Shown: positions 8,576-17,349, numbered from the stretch's first letter. The stretch is 64,000 nt of DNA from Oligoflexia bacterium (GCA_023954355.1 JAMLID010000011.1:26349-90348); one strand, 5' to 3'. The notes: a model not told the origin generated them from the sequence alone. Translations and numbers: made by a program.

Positions 8576-9955
8576 TCATAACCAGGGCGGCTCTTTACCC
8601 ACTACGGCAATGAAGTTTTCAGCAGCATCCCTTGGTATAGGCTGCCCAGTAGCCAGAAAAAGTCGATTATACCCTCTTAGAGATAACTTTTTATATGTAT
8701 CGACAATATCTAGCTTATGGCCAGAAAAGTTTAAATCTAAAAAAACTTCAGCTCTTCTATCTACTGCGCTAGAATTCAAAAAATTATCCAAACTTTGAAA
8801 GCTTGAAAAATGATAATTCGCCGTTCTGCCTGACTTTTCCCAAAGAGTGATTAAATCTTTATCATCATCAATAAGAACAACCCCGTAGTAACCGAATCTA
8901 GGAAACTCAATTTCAGCACACGAACCTCTACTTTCAAGTGGATAAATTTTAAACGAACCCCTTATTTTTCGTAGAAAATTACCCGTGGATAATAAACCAA
9001 GTCCCCTGCCCTTTTCTTTACCATAGGTGAATGATTTTTCTCCCGCTATACGCGCATTTTTTTTAGATATTCCTTCTCCACTATCTATAATTTTAATGAA
9101 AGCTCTATCATCAGATACTTTGCAGAAAATATTAATAGCGACAGGCACCTCTCTGTGAGATTCGATAGCGTTATTTAAAACATTAGAAATTACTCTTCTC
9201 CATCCAATTGGATCTACCATGGGCTCATGAGCCATTTCTTTACTGATATCTAATTTGATTGCTGTTGGTATAATCTTATAAAAAGAGGCTGCCTCATCGA
9301 TAACCTCCATTAAAAGCACTTCTAAATCAACAAATTGATGGTGTTTTTTATTTTCTGGCTGAATATCTTCTAAAATTTTTTCCAATCGATCTAAAATTCG
9401 CCTTCCTTTACTACTCAAACTATCAAGTTTTAAAACAGCTAGTGGAGATCGAATATCGTGAGCGACCTGTTTCGCAAAAGCCGCATATTTAACTTCAGCA
9501 CTCAAGGCATTAAGTATTTTATTTTTTTCACTAATGAAAAATAATAAAAAAATCAAAACCTGAAATACACAGAAGATTAAAAAGCCAAAAGAAAGAGATT
9601 TTGGCAAATGAACATAAATCTCTATTAAAAATCTATTGTTTTTTTCTTCTATATCAACTTTTTTGACTAAAAACCCTTGCTTACAACTAGCCTTCTTTTC
9701 TTCATAAAAAACTAACCCTCCTCTATAGCCAAATACACATTTGACCAACGGTGATTTCGAGAAAGAAGCTAATTTTTTTGTCAGCAAATATGTTTCACCT
9801 CGTGTCAGCTCTGTGTGATTTTGTCTTATAAAATCTTCTCTTAAGGTGTTTGCAGTTTCTATTTGGTAAAAATATAAAAAGAAAAATACAATTGCCATAG
9901 ATACCAAAAGCATAAATGGTCGCGTTAACAATCGTATTTTATGAGACCAAAACAT
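8576..9955 (-). CDS. hybrid sensor histidine kinase with C-terminal receiver domain
   Basis: 459 aa. Two membrane helices (about 14-30 and 122-141) flank a roughly 90-residue periplasmic sensor with Cys73 and Cys91, which could form a disulfide. The HisKA domain carries AHDIRSP with the phospho-acceptor His166. The ATPase domain has the N-box NVLNNAIE (258-265), DSGEGI and GRGLGL. A receiver domain follows, with Asp363-365, phospho-acceptor Asp407, Thr436 and Lys454 all present. The kinase can therefore autophosphorylate and relay to its own receiver; no output regulator is adjacent. It is divergent from the YcaO-like gene, with only 14 bp between the start codons, which suggests shared control. 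Confidence 0.9.
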   Translation of the reverse strand: MFWSHKIRLLTRPFMLLVSMAIVFFFLYFYQIETANTLREDFIRQNHTELTRGETYLLTKKLASFSKSPLVKCVFGYRGGLVFYEEKKASCKQGFLVKKVDIEEKNNRFLIEIYVHLPKSLSFGFLIFCVFQVLIFLLFFISEKNKILNALSAEVKYAAFAKQVAHDIRSPLAVLKLDSLSSKGRRILDRLEKILEDIQPENKKHHQFVDLEVLLMEVIDEAASFYKIIPTAIKLDISKEMAHEPMVDPIGWRRVISNVLNNAIESHREVPVAINIFCKVSDDRAFIKIIDSGEGISKKNARIAGEKSFTYGKEKGRGLGLLSTGNFLRKIRGSFKIYPLESRGSCAEIEFPRFGYYGVVLIDDDKDLITLWEKSGRTANYHFSSFQSLDNFLNSSAVDRRAEVFLDLNFSGHKLDIVDTYKKLSLRGYNRLFLATGQPIPRDAAENFIAVVGKEPPWL

Positions 9956-9969
9956 ATGAAAAGAATATT

Positions 9970-10830
9970 ATGAATTTAGCTTTTTTAAAATACGCCAATA
10001 TCCATAGTAGCTCTGGTGGACCAATTAAAGAAATCTTAGTTCGCCAGTTGCCAAGCGGAGAATTCGAAGCGCAATCACATTTGGATGTACACTTTAAAGG
10101 CGAATATTTTTACAAAATATACTCTAGCGCAGATGGCAGTGGCATTGATAAGAATAAAAGAACAGCAGTATATAAATCTATATCAGAAGCTCTTGAACGT
10201 TGGGCTTTTAGATCAAAACATAAGCAAATCTCAACGAACATTGAAGACCTAAGCTCTGATGGATATGCCTGTTACCCAGGATTTTTTTCTAAAAGTGCAA
10301 AAAAGCATGCTTTGGCCGAAGCAACTGAACGCTGGACTATCTGCGCATGGTGGGAAGAGAAAATCCAGCACGAGACCTGCTTCACGGAAGCTAATCTTTC
10401 AACGATTGTCATCAGTAGCCCATGCGCGCAAATGTATACCGTCATTTGTGCAGAAAAAATTCCTTATAACGGTGACTATTTTCAAATTTACGGATTTGCT
10501 GCAGATGCAGATCTGAAACAATCCAAACAACGTGCTCTCATAGAGCTGACTAGATCTAAGTTAAATTTTGAGCATTTTAAAAAAAATGAATCCAGCCTAC
10601 ATATAAATACAATTGAAAAAAAATTCCTCTATTTTGGCTCAATAGAAGGCCAACAATCATTCAGCAAAAGAGTTCAAAAGAAAATACCTATTAAAAAAGT
10701 CAAAGAACCAATCCTTATTTATGACAAAGAAGTTGTAGGGCCGTGGACAAAGTATGGTTTTGTATGGCGCTGTCTATTTGATATGTCTGAATTTTCTGAT
10801 AGAAACAAAGAAAATTATTTTTTCTTTTGA
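9970..10830 (+). CDS. YcaO-like domain protein
   Basis: 286 aa from the ATG at 9970. The earlier in-frame ATG at 9916 would run into the divergent kinase gene. The YcaO ATP-binding signature SxxExxER is present as S70..E73..E76-R77, a second ExxER follows at 117-121, and the third helix reads ELTR (192-195), where canonical YcaO enzymes have ExxQ. YcaO proteins use ATP to activate peptide amides, making azolines, thioamides or amidines, or help ribosomal S12 methylthiolation. This one is short and lacks the Pro-rich C-terminal tail of azoline-forming members. A nitroreductase gene follows after 6 nt, the classic partner that oxidises azolines to azoles. No precursor peptide was identified. 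Function is inferred. Confidence 0.68.
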   Translation: MNLAFLKYANIHSSSGGPIKEILVRQLPSGEFEAQSHLDVHFKGEYFYKIYSSADGSGIDKNKRTAVYKSISEALERWAFRSKHKQISTNIEDLSSDGYACYPGFFSKSAKKHALAEATERWTICAWWEEKIQHETCFTEANLSTIVISSPCAQMYTVICAEKIPYNGDYFQIYGFAADADLKQSKQRALIELTRSKLNFEHFKKNESSLHINTIEKKFLYFGSIEGQQSFSKRVQKKIPIKKVKEPILIYDKEVVGPWTKYGFVWRCLFDMSEFSDRNKENYFFF

Positions 10831-10836
10831 GGTCTA

Positions 10837-11418
10837 ATGAGCGAAAAGAATATTTACGAATTAATCAAATCAAGAAGAAGCATTCGCTCATATAAAAAGG
10901 ATTCTATAGATAAGGCCATTTTAGATCGCATCATAGATGCAGGGGTCTGGTCTGCTTCTGGAAAAAACATGCAAAATTGGCGTTTTTTCGTACTAACGGG
11001 AAAAAGCAAGGATGACTACCTCGCTTTTAGCCAAAAGTCTTGGTTATCCATCAAAGATATTTTACAAAAAAGATTAAAGCCCAGTCTTTATGAATTTACC
11101 GAAAGGTTTTTTTATACCTTAGGAAATGCTCCGGTTGTAATTCTTGCTTTTGCTGAAATTAATGACCAAGACAACCCACAAACCCAATTAGGTAATGTCT
11201 ATTTAGCCATTAATAATATGGTACTCGCCGCACAATACGAAGATCTTGGCACTTGCATCATGGGTTCACCCTTAGAGGTAGAAACAGAAATCCGTAAATT
11301 CTTAAAAATTACCCGAGATGACTGGAAACTTGTCTGTGGGTTAACCATAGGATACCCAAACCACACGCCACCGACACCATCTCGTCAACTGGATAATAGA
11401 GTTACCTATTTAGATTAA
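10837..11418 (+). CDS. nitroreductase-family FMN-dependent oxidoreductase
   Basis: 193 aa. The N-terminal SRRSIRSY motif that binds FMN phosphate, the WSASGKNMQNWRF segment, and the C-terminal GLTIGYP block mark the nitroreductase superfamily. Members use FMN and NAD(P)H, or act as azoline dehydrogenases in modified-peptide pathways. The start ATG is preceded by GAGGT that overlaps the YcaO stop codon, so the two genes are translationally coupled. This coupling makes an azole-forming dehydrogenase attractive, but ordinary detoxification nitroreductase is the default alternative. Confidence 0.85.
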   Translation: MSEKNIYELIKSRRSIRSYKKDSIDKAILDRIIDAGVWSASGKNMQNWRFFVLTGKSKDDYLAFSQKSWLSIKDILQKRLKPSLYEFTERFFYTLGNAPVVILAFAEINDQDNPQTQLGNVYLAINNMVLAAQYEDLGTCIMGSPLEVETEIRKFLKITRDDWKLVCGLTIGYPNHTPPTPSRQLDNRVTYLD

Positions 11419-11732
11419 ATTTTGCTCTCTTCTTCAACAAAAACCGTGTTCACAATGACTCGTAAGTTAAAGTAATTGATTAAGGTTAACCTTTCTCCGT
11501 ATCTCTAATAAATTTTTATAAACACGCTGACGTTATTTATAAGCTTCTTTGGTAACTTCATTCGTGTTATTTATTTCTTTGATTTTTAAAAAATACCTTT
11601 TTTCTGATTCAATAATGATTGAACACGAATCCCGGCTCAACATAATTGAAATCTTACAAAAGATTTTTTTACTTGAAAGAAAAAAGCTATTACAAAACTC
11701 AGACAGCAACATTAAGATTCCGATACGTATTT
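11419..11732. other. intergenic stretch without a supported gene
   Basis: About 310 nt between the nitroreductase and the PilZ protein. It is AT-rich with a short palindrome GGTTAACC near 11483. A 48-codon frame at 11615-11761 has no Shine-Dalgarno and overlaps the PilZ start, so it is not called. No obvious terminator or Cys/Ser/Thr-rich short peptide was found here. The promoter of the downstream gene probably lies in it. Confidence 0.5.
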
Positions 11733-12530
11733 ATGCCAAACTCAGAAGCAAGAAATCCTAGATCTATAACTTTTCTTGCTTACGTACTTTGGTCTTTTCC
11801 ACTTACCTATATTTTACTTTTAGGTGCTTTTTATAATTTGCCATTTACACGAATTGCCGGTTTGTTCTTTTCATTCGCTCATATTTTTCATTCTATTATC
11901 GCTATAGCAACTGGATTCGCTCTTTATAGAATGAAGCCTTATGCTTGGCATTTCTTTGTTTTTAATGCAGTACTTATGTTTGCCGAGCAGTTCTATGTTG
12001 CTTATCGCTATGCCGAAAATCACGTAGTAGAAATACCTCTAGTGTTTATGAATTTAGTCATTTTAGGATCTTTATTACTTGTGAAGCTAGAACTAAGAGT
12101 CCCTTATTTTAATCCTAAAATTGCCTGGTGGGAAGTTGATCCTAGATACAAAATTTCAGTTCCCGTACAGATGACAAGCTCTGATCACCTTTATAAAGGC
12201 GATGTTATGGACATTAGTGCCTCAGGTTGCTTTATTAAAACCAAAGACCCCTTGAAGGTTGATCAAGTAATCCAAGTTAAGTTTTCTTTATTCGATCATA
12301 AATTTGATTGTCGTGGCCGCGTAGTTTGGAGAACAGATACTGGAGTAACTCATCCAAAAGGCATTGGATTAAAATTTATTGATCTAGAAAAACCCACACA
12401 ACAAACATTAAAAGACACAGTAAAAAAACTAAAAAACCTTTCTAAAAAATACCAAAGCCTTAGAGCAGAGCAAAAAGCGACTAATTTTGAGAAAAAGGTC
12501 CAGGCGTTAATCACAGAGAGAAAGAGTTGA
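11733..12530 (+). CDS. membrane protein with C-terminal PilZ domain
   Basis: 265 aa from the ATG at 11733; a TTG-initiated extension from 11646 is possible but adds a basic tail without family support. About four membrane helices occupy the first 120 residues. A PilZ domain follows: DPRYKISVPV, then DISASGCFI, matching the D/N-x-S-x-x-G motif, and GIGLKF near its end. PilZ domains bind cyclic di-GMP through an RxxxR segment; here the first arginine position reads Glu (EVDPR), so binding may be weak or lost. The tail is a Lys-rich coiled coil. Neighbouring pilotin-like and RodZ genes point to cell-envelope or pilus control. Confidence 0.78.
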   Translation: MPNSEARNPRSITFLAYVLWSFPLTYILLLGAFYNLPFTRIAGLFFSFAHIFHSIIAIATGFALYRMKPYAWHFFVFNAVLMFAEQFYVAYRYAENHVVEIPLVFMNLVILGSLLLVKLELRVPYFNPKIAWWEVDPRYKISVPVQMTSSDHLYKGDVMDISASGCFIKTKDPLKVDQVIQVKFSLFDHKFDCRGRVVWRTDTGVTHPKGIGLKFIDLEKPTQQTLKDTVKKLKNLSKKYQSLRAEQKATNFEKKVQALITERKS

Positions 12531-12562
12531 TCACATCTTAGGAATCTATTACGATTCTAGGT

Positions 12563-13324
12563 ATGAAAAAATATGCTTATTTGTTCCTTTTTTGTCTGCT
12601 CGTAAGTTGCTCAACAACAGGAAATGTTTCTAAGCAGAGCCAAAATGAAAAAAAAGGCGATATTTACCTAAATGCTGGCACTGATGCATTATATGCTGGC
12701 AATTATACTGAGGCTTTAAGAAGCCTTATCAAGGCAACAGAATATCTAAAAACCTCTGCTGCCGCATGGACAAACCTTGGCCTTGCATATGCTGCAAAGG
12801 AACAATTAGATAAAGCCAAAGATTGCTGGGAGAAGGCCATCCGTTTTGAACCTGGATATGCCGACGCAAAATTTAATCTTGGAAGCTTGGCGCTTCAGCA
12901 ATCTCGGTACATAGAAGCTGAAAAACACTTTCAAGACCTTAGCAGCAATTTAATGTATGAAAAACAAGACCAAGTACATTATCAATTAGCTCTTCTATAT
13001 AAAAAAATGGGACGGCGCTTACAAACAGAGCAACAACTTCGATTAGCCACTAAGACTAATTCTCAAAATTGCAAAGCTTGGCATGACCTAGGAGAAGTAC
13101 AAGAAGAAAAAGGCGACCTACGAGCAGCTCTTCAGTCTTTTCAGAACTCTATTAAAGGGCTATGTTTTAAAAACCCTAAAGCACACTATGAAATTGGCTC
13201 TCTCTACGTAAAATTTCGTGATATGCCAATGGCTAGAGCAAAAATGTTAGACATCATCCAGCTTTTTCCTGAAAGTGAATGGGCTAAAAAAGCAGAAATA
13301 ACGCTAAACTTAATAAGAGAATAA
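12563..13324 (+). CDS. TPR lipoprotein, PilF/PilW-like
   Basis: 253 aa. A signal peptide ends in the lipobox LVSC with Cys16 as the lipidated residue, so it is probably anchored in the outer membrane. About five tetratricopeptide repeats follow (NLGLAYAAKEQLDKAKDCW, NLGSLALQQSRYIEAEKHF and similar). The architecture and length match PilF/PilW pilotins, which help PilQ secretin assemble; in many Proteobacteria pilF stands immediately before rodZ, as here (13 nt). The pil operon itself is about 22 kb away. Alternative: a general TPR lipoprotein unrelated to pili. Confidence 0.78.
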   Translation: MKKYAYLFLFCLLVSCSTTGNVSKQSQNEKKGDIYLNAGTDALYAGNYTEALRSLIKATEYLKTSAAAWTNLGLAYAAKEQLDKAKDCWEKAIRFEPGYADAKFNLGSLALQQSRYIEAEKHFQDLSSNLMYEKQDQVHYQLALLYKKMGRRLQTEQQLRLATKTNSQNCKAWHDLGEVQEEKGDLRAALQSFQNSIKGLCFKNPKAHYEIGSLYVKFRDMPMARAKMLDIIQLFPESEWAKKAEITLNLIRE

Positions 13325-13337
13325 GAGGCTAGGTAAA

Positions 13338-14438
13338 GTGGAACAGCAAGAAACGCAAGAAAGTTTAGGCGAATATTTAAAACGCTCTAGATCTGAAAAA
13401 AATATCTCTACAGAACAAGTAGCATACGCAACTAGAATCAGCCTGCGCATGCTACGTGCTTTAGAAGAAAACGATCACACTGTATTGCCCGCGCCCACAT
13501 TCGTTAGAGGCTATCTTCAGGCATATGCCAAATATGTAAGCTTAGATTCACAAGATTTACTTCTAAGATATCAACACCACTTAGCTACTAGTCCGCATGC
13601 AAAGAAAAGCCCCTTAAAGTCTCACTATTTATTTGTACGTGAAAGATACCAAGAAAAAAGACGACTACTGATGGTTCTTGTTTTGTTTTCAGCCATGCTT
13701 GCAGTAGCAGGAACCTATTTCTACCTAAAATCAAAACGAGAGAAAATGAAACGGCTCGCAATAACAGCCGAAAAAATTGAATCTCAACCTGTAAAAGAAG
13801 ATATAGCACAAACAACAGCAACTAAGACTGAAGAAGCTACAAAAGCAGCAACCACTACTGTAAAAGAAGATAAGCCAATTACTACAGCGACTACTAGCCC
13901 TAGCATTCAAACAACTACTAAAGTTGAAACAAAAAGTCCCACGATCGCAACTACAACAGCTACAGCACCAGCGAGCAGCACGAAAACAGTAACTGAAGCT
14001 GCAACTTCAAGCGCAACAGCAACAGAAAGAGATAATACTCCAAAAACATATAACCTATTACTGCAAGCACAAGAAGATGTGTGGTTACGCTATCAAACTG
14101 ATACCGATGAAATCAAAGACCTAACCCTTCGCCAAGGAAAAGGTCTTATGCTTCGCGCCGACCAAGTAATTAAGATCTTCTCCGGAAACTTAGGTGCGTT
14201 AAAAGCGAAAATGAATGGGTCAGAGCTAGATACCTTAATGAAAGATAAGCGCTCTAAAAGCGTTGTACTGCCCGAAGAACAGGCACCGAACTTCTCGCTA
14301 CCGCTCTTTCCACAAAAAGAAACTAGCGACACTACACAAACAACCACTAGTCCAATAGCACCTACGACAAGTAGCGATACTTCAAGCAATTTGCCACCTC
14401 CAAAATCACCATCAATTGACCCGACGCAAAATAATTAA
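13338..14438 (+). CDS. rodZ: RodZ-like helix-turn-helix membrane protein
   Basis: 366 aa. The N-terminal HTH_25 domain (SLGEYLKRSRSEKNIS ... RMLRALEEND) contacts MreB in characterised RodZ. A single membrane helix lies at about 113-131, then a long Thr/Ala-rich periplasmic linker (about 150-235), a DUF4115-type beta domain (YNLLLQAQEDVWLRY ...), and a Ser/Thr/Pro tail. RodZ couples the MreB cytoskeleton to the elongasome. The start is GTG at 13338 with AGAGG/AGG upstream. The Thr-rich linker is compositionally extreme and may be O-glycosylated or simply disordered. Confidence 0.88.
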   Translation: MEQQETQESLGEYLKRSRSEKNISTEQVAYATRISLRMLRALEENDHTVLPAPTFVRGYLQAYAKYVSLDSQDLLLRYQHHLATSPHAKKSPLKSHYLFVRERYQEKRRLLMVLVLFSAMLAVAGTYFYLKSKREKMKRLAITAEKIESQPVKEDIAQTTATKTEEATKAATTTVKEDKPITTATTSPSIQTTTKVETKSPTIATTTATAPASSTKTVTEAATSSATATERDNTPKTYNLLLQAQEDVWLRYQTDTDEIKDLTLRQGKGLMLRADQVIKIFSGNLGALKAKMNGSELDTLMKDKRSKSVVLPEEQAPNFSLPLFPQKETSDTTQTTTSPIAPTTSSDTSSNLPPPKSPSIDPTQNN

Positions 14439-14739
14439 TGGCGTGTGATAAAATGAAATCAAAAATTTTCTTACATTTTATCTAGTTCTTGACATGCTTC
14501 TCTAACACATTTTTATCCACAGAATGTAAGGTTTTATCCACAAATACAAGTACTTGAAATTATTGGATTATTTTTTTTCCCTTCTCGCTTATCCACAAAA
14601 TTTATGTATTTTGAAGAGTATTTCTCGGCTCTGTCGACGATAATATAAACAAATTTCTTTGTTAGATCTTTGTTAAGCCTTTATTTAAAAGCGTTTAGGA
14701 GAAACCATCAACAAATTCTAATTATAAATAAAACAGAAC
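14439..14739. other. long intergenic region between convergent genes, DnaA-box cluster
   Basis: About 300 nt between the 3' ends of rodZ and the LptF/G gene, where normally only terminators are needed. It is AT-rich, carries three perfect DnaA boxes, a TTGACA hexamer at 14489-14494 just upstream of box 1, and an A/T-rich tract from about 14640 to 14735. No coding frame is evident. See the separate regulatory entry. Confidence 0.7.
14513..14597 (+). promoter_or_regulatory. cluster of three perfect DnaA boxes
   Basis: The nonamer TTATCCACA occurs at 14513-14521, 14534-14542 and 14589-14597, all on the + strand. This is the exact high-affinity consensus for DnaA. The first two are 21 bp apart start to start (two helical turns), the third 55 bp further on. 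Within 64 kb about one chance occurrence would be expected on both strands together; three in 85 bp is not chance. Another perfect copy lies inside pepA at 17470-17478. The site could be an origin, a DnaA-titrating locus or a DnaA-controlled element. No dnaA, dnaN or gidA gene is nearby. Confidence 0.75.
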
Positions 14740-15924
14740 TTACCTACTTACACGCCTTATAGTGAAAATCGCCACTATTGCGAGTATCACATTCGACCAC
14801 CACATTCCTATTAGCGCCGAAACTTTGCCTTCACTAGCTAAATTATGTCCAAGAGAATAAAGCATCCAATAAACCATCAACACCAAAATACAGAGCAGAA
14901 ATGAACTTGATCGAACGGTCCTTGTTCGTATTACTCCAAAACCGACACCTAAAATGGAAAATATCAAACATGAAAAAGATAAGGCATAACGCTTCCAGTA
15001 CTCCACACCGTAGTTAATATAATCTAACCGCCACATTGGGTTCATCTTCTCCAGTGTAGTCCCCTGTGCCATTACTTCATCTAATTCATCCAAACGTTTT
15101 TTAAGTACAGAAATATCCATTGTTTTAGGTACGTCTACACCGATCACCTTAGCTGTTTCTATACGCAAAAATATATCGTAAATTTTAAAATTTGTTTGTT
15201 CGTAAAGCTCTTTCTCAGGCGTGCTTCTATTCAAACTACCATCGAAAAGCCGTAGAATTAATCCAGGCGTACCATCACCGTCTCTAAGATCATTTATAAT
15301 TTTTCCTGATTTAGCTACGATCGTAATTGGCGGACCGCTCTTACTTTCATCATAGATCAAAACGTTATACATAATATTCTGTCTTGTATTTACTTTGTTT
15401 GCATAAACCACCAAATCAAAGAAGCCTTCCGTAAATGTCCCTTCATGAATAGTAGCAATTGCTTTCGTATTACTAATTCTAAATAGTTCATACCGAAACA
15501 TTTTACTTCCATAAGGCACGAAATATAAATTACAGAACAATGTTACCAATGAAAGTACAGTGCCTAAAAAAACTACTGGTACCATCATTTTATAAATAGA
15601 TAGCCCTGCAGACCTCATAGCTAAAATTTCACTATCTGTTGATAGTCTACCCATACCCAGTAGTACGGCTAATAAAAATGCTATCGGCAAAATTACTGGT
15701 GTAAACGTAAGAGACAAATAAGACAAAAGATAAAGAATTGATCCACCAGAAACGTTGTGAATAATAAAAAAATCAGACAGCTTAACCACCTGGAACATCA
15801 TTAATACAAATAGAAAGAATAAAGCCGCTCCTAAAAAGGGCTTAGACACTTCCATAAAAATATATTGATAAATCACCCATGGCTGACGAACGATCTGCTT
15901 TGGAAGAATATTCTTAATACGCAT
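14740..15924 (-). CDS. LptF/LptG-family LPS export permease
   Basis: 394 aa. Three N-terminal helices, a periplasmic beta-jellyroll of about 170 residues, and three C-terminal helices match the YjgP/YjgQ family. The motifs PVILPIAFLLAVLLGMGRL and SDSEILAMRSAG-like (TDSEILAMRSAGLS) are the family signature around the cytoplasmic coupling helix. In the LptB2FG complex it extracts LPS from the inner membrane for transport to the outer membrane. Whether it is LptF or LptG cannot be settled by reading. Its start overlaps the end of the sugar transferase gene by 11 nt, so the two are co-transcribed and plausibly link glycan synthesis to LPS export. Confidence 0.9.
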   Translation of the reverse strand: MRIKNILPKQIVRQPWVIYQYIFMEVSKPFLGAALFFLFVLMMFQVVKLSDFFIIHNVSGGSILYLLSYLSLTFTPVILPIAFLLAVLLGMGRLSTDSEILAMRSAGLSIYKMMVPVVFLGTVLSLVTLFCNLYFVPYGSKMFRYELFRISNTKAIATIHEGTFTEGFFDLVVYANKVNTRQNIMYNVLIYDESKSGPPITIVAKSGKIINDLRDGDGTPGLILRLFDGSLNRSTPEKELYEQTNFKIYDIFLRIETAKVIGVDVPKTMDISVLKKRLDELDEVMAQGTTLEKMNPMWRLDYINYGVEYWKRYALSFSCLIFSILGVGFGVIRTRTVRSSSFLLCILVLMVYWMLYSLGHNLASEGKVSALIGMWWSNVILAIVAIFTIRRVSR

Positions 15925-17335
15925 TTTTATTCACGAATCCGCGCAGCGGAGTTAATAGTAAAATCTTCAAATCAAGCCAGATGGACCAGTTTCGAATATA
16001 GTATAAATCTGACTCTATTCTTCCATCTAATCCGGTATCACCTCGCCAACCGTTTATCTGAGCCCACCCTGTGATTCCACCTTTCACCTTATGACGAAGC
16101 ATATATTTAGGAACACTTTTCCTAAAATTCTTCACAAACTCTGGTCGCTCGGGCCTTGGGCCAACCAAAGACATATCACCAAAAAGCACATTAAAAAATT
16201 GAGGCAATTCATCTAAACTTGTGGCTCTAAGAATTTTGCCGAGACGAGTTTTTCTATCGTCATCTTTTTTCGCCCAAACGGCTCCAGTTTCCTTTTCAGC
16301 ACCTACTTTCATGGACCGAAACTTCCACATCTTAAACTCACTCCCATCTAAACTCATTCGCACTTGCCCATAAAGAATCGGTCCACGGCTAGTTAGCTTT
16401 ACCAATATAGCGATCAATAAAAATAGAGGAGAAAATAGCAAAATTGCCAATAGTGACCCTAGCACATCTAAAACACGTTTTAGAGCCATTCCTAGAGGAT
16501 CAATCGGTGATTCGTTTAGCGCGACTACAGGAATTTGATCAAAATCTTCAACACTACAGCCTAGAGTAATATATTCATACAAATCAGGAACCAATAAAAC
16601 ATTGATTGTCGTCGCATCTAATTCTTTAAGCAGAGAATTCTGTAATGATGATTCGCTTCTAGGTAATGCAATTACAATATGATCGATAGAGTTTTGTTCT
16701 AAGATTTTTTCTAAATCTGAATAGCTTCCTAAGTGAGTAGCTTTTGAATCTGTCTTTTCTCCCAGATAACCAATAATTTTTGCACCAAGCTCTGGCATTT
16801 TTTTTAATTTCCAAATCACACCTTCTGCAGACGAGCCTGATCCAATAATTAGAACCTTTTGCTCGCGAACTCCCTGAGCAACTAATCTTCGTAAAATATT
16901 TCGTAGAATCATCCTTGTTGAAACTAAATAAACTAACGAAAGAATCCCAAAATATACGATCACCACCCGCGAATAACGATACTCAGCAACTATTGAGGTA
17001 ATCGCCACAAAAATGGCTACGGTGAAAAACTGAGCCTTAATAGTATTGTAAAATTCTGCGGTGCGTCTTCTGATTTTACTACTTCCATATGCTCGAAAAT
17101 ACGAAAAGCAGACCAACCAAAGCAAAACTACCGGAACAACCAAAGATACATAACGAGAAAAGGGAGGAACCCCTTTAGTAACGGGAATAATTTGTGTATA
17201 AAAACGAAGATAATACGCAAGTAGCCATGATGCCACCAACCCGATAGAGTCGGTAACCATTAAAAAACTTCCGAAAACTTGGTTGTATCGTCTAAGCACT
17301 GCATACAGTTTATTTTCGCGCGAGCAAACAGTCAA
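15914..17335 (-). CDS. polyprenyl-phosphate sugar-1-phosphate transferase (WcaJ/EpsE type)
   Basis: 473 aa. Four or five N-terminal membrane helices, a CoA-binding_3-like middle domain (VLIIGSGSSAEGVIW), and a complete sugar transferase domain with KRVLDV, MWKFRSM, SLDELPQF, VGPRPERP and ITGWAQINGWRG motifs. The last two resemble undecaprenyl-phosphate glucose phosphotransferases. It would prime a polysaccharide on undecaprenyl phosphate. It is the second such enzyme in the window, not allelic to the one at 4041-5429. The frame opens with TTG at 17335, nested against the pepA start; an ATG at 17260 would remove part of the first helix, so the true start is uncertain. Confidence 0.9.
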   Translation of the reverse strand: MTVCSRENKLYAVLRRYNQVFGSFLMVTDSIGLVASWLLAYYLRFYTQIIPVTKGVPPFSRYVSLVVPVVLLWLVCFSYFRAYGSSKIRRRTAEFYNTIKAQFFTVAIFVAITSIVAEYRYSRVVIVYFGILSLVYLVSTRMILRNILRRLVAQGVREQKVLIIGSGSSAEGVIWKLKKMPELGAKIIGYLGEKTDSKATHLGSYSDLEKILEQNSIDHIVIALPRSESSLQNSLLKELDATTINVLLVPDLYEYITLGCSVEDFDQIPVVALNESPIDPLGMALKRVLDVLGSLLAILLFSPLFLLIAILVKLTSRGPILYGQVRMSLDGSEFKMWKFRSMKVGAEKETGAVWAKKDDDRKTRLGKILRATSLDELPQFFNVLFGDMSLVGPRPERPEFVKNFRKSVPKYMLRHKVKGGITGWAQINGWRGDTGLDGRIESDLYYIRNWSIWLDLKILLLTPLRGFVNKNAY

Positions 17336-17349
17336 TGAAAGGAACGCAT

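Noticed and set aside
9916..9969. N-terminal extension of the YcaO-like gene to ATG 9916
   Set aside because: It overlaps the start of the divergent kinase gene and lacks family support; ATG 9970 gives the natural N-terminus.
11615..11761. 48-codon frame before the PilZ gene, considered as a YcaO substrate peptide
   Set aside because: No ribosome site, no Cys/Ser/Thr-rich core, Lys-rich, and it overlaps the PilZ start.
14489..14518. Promoter TTGACA with a -10 in the first DnaA box
   Set aside because: The -10 (TTTATC) is poor and nothing coding follows in that direction; kept only as a remark.
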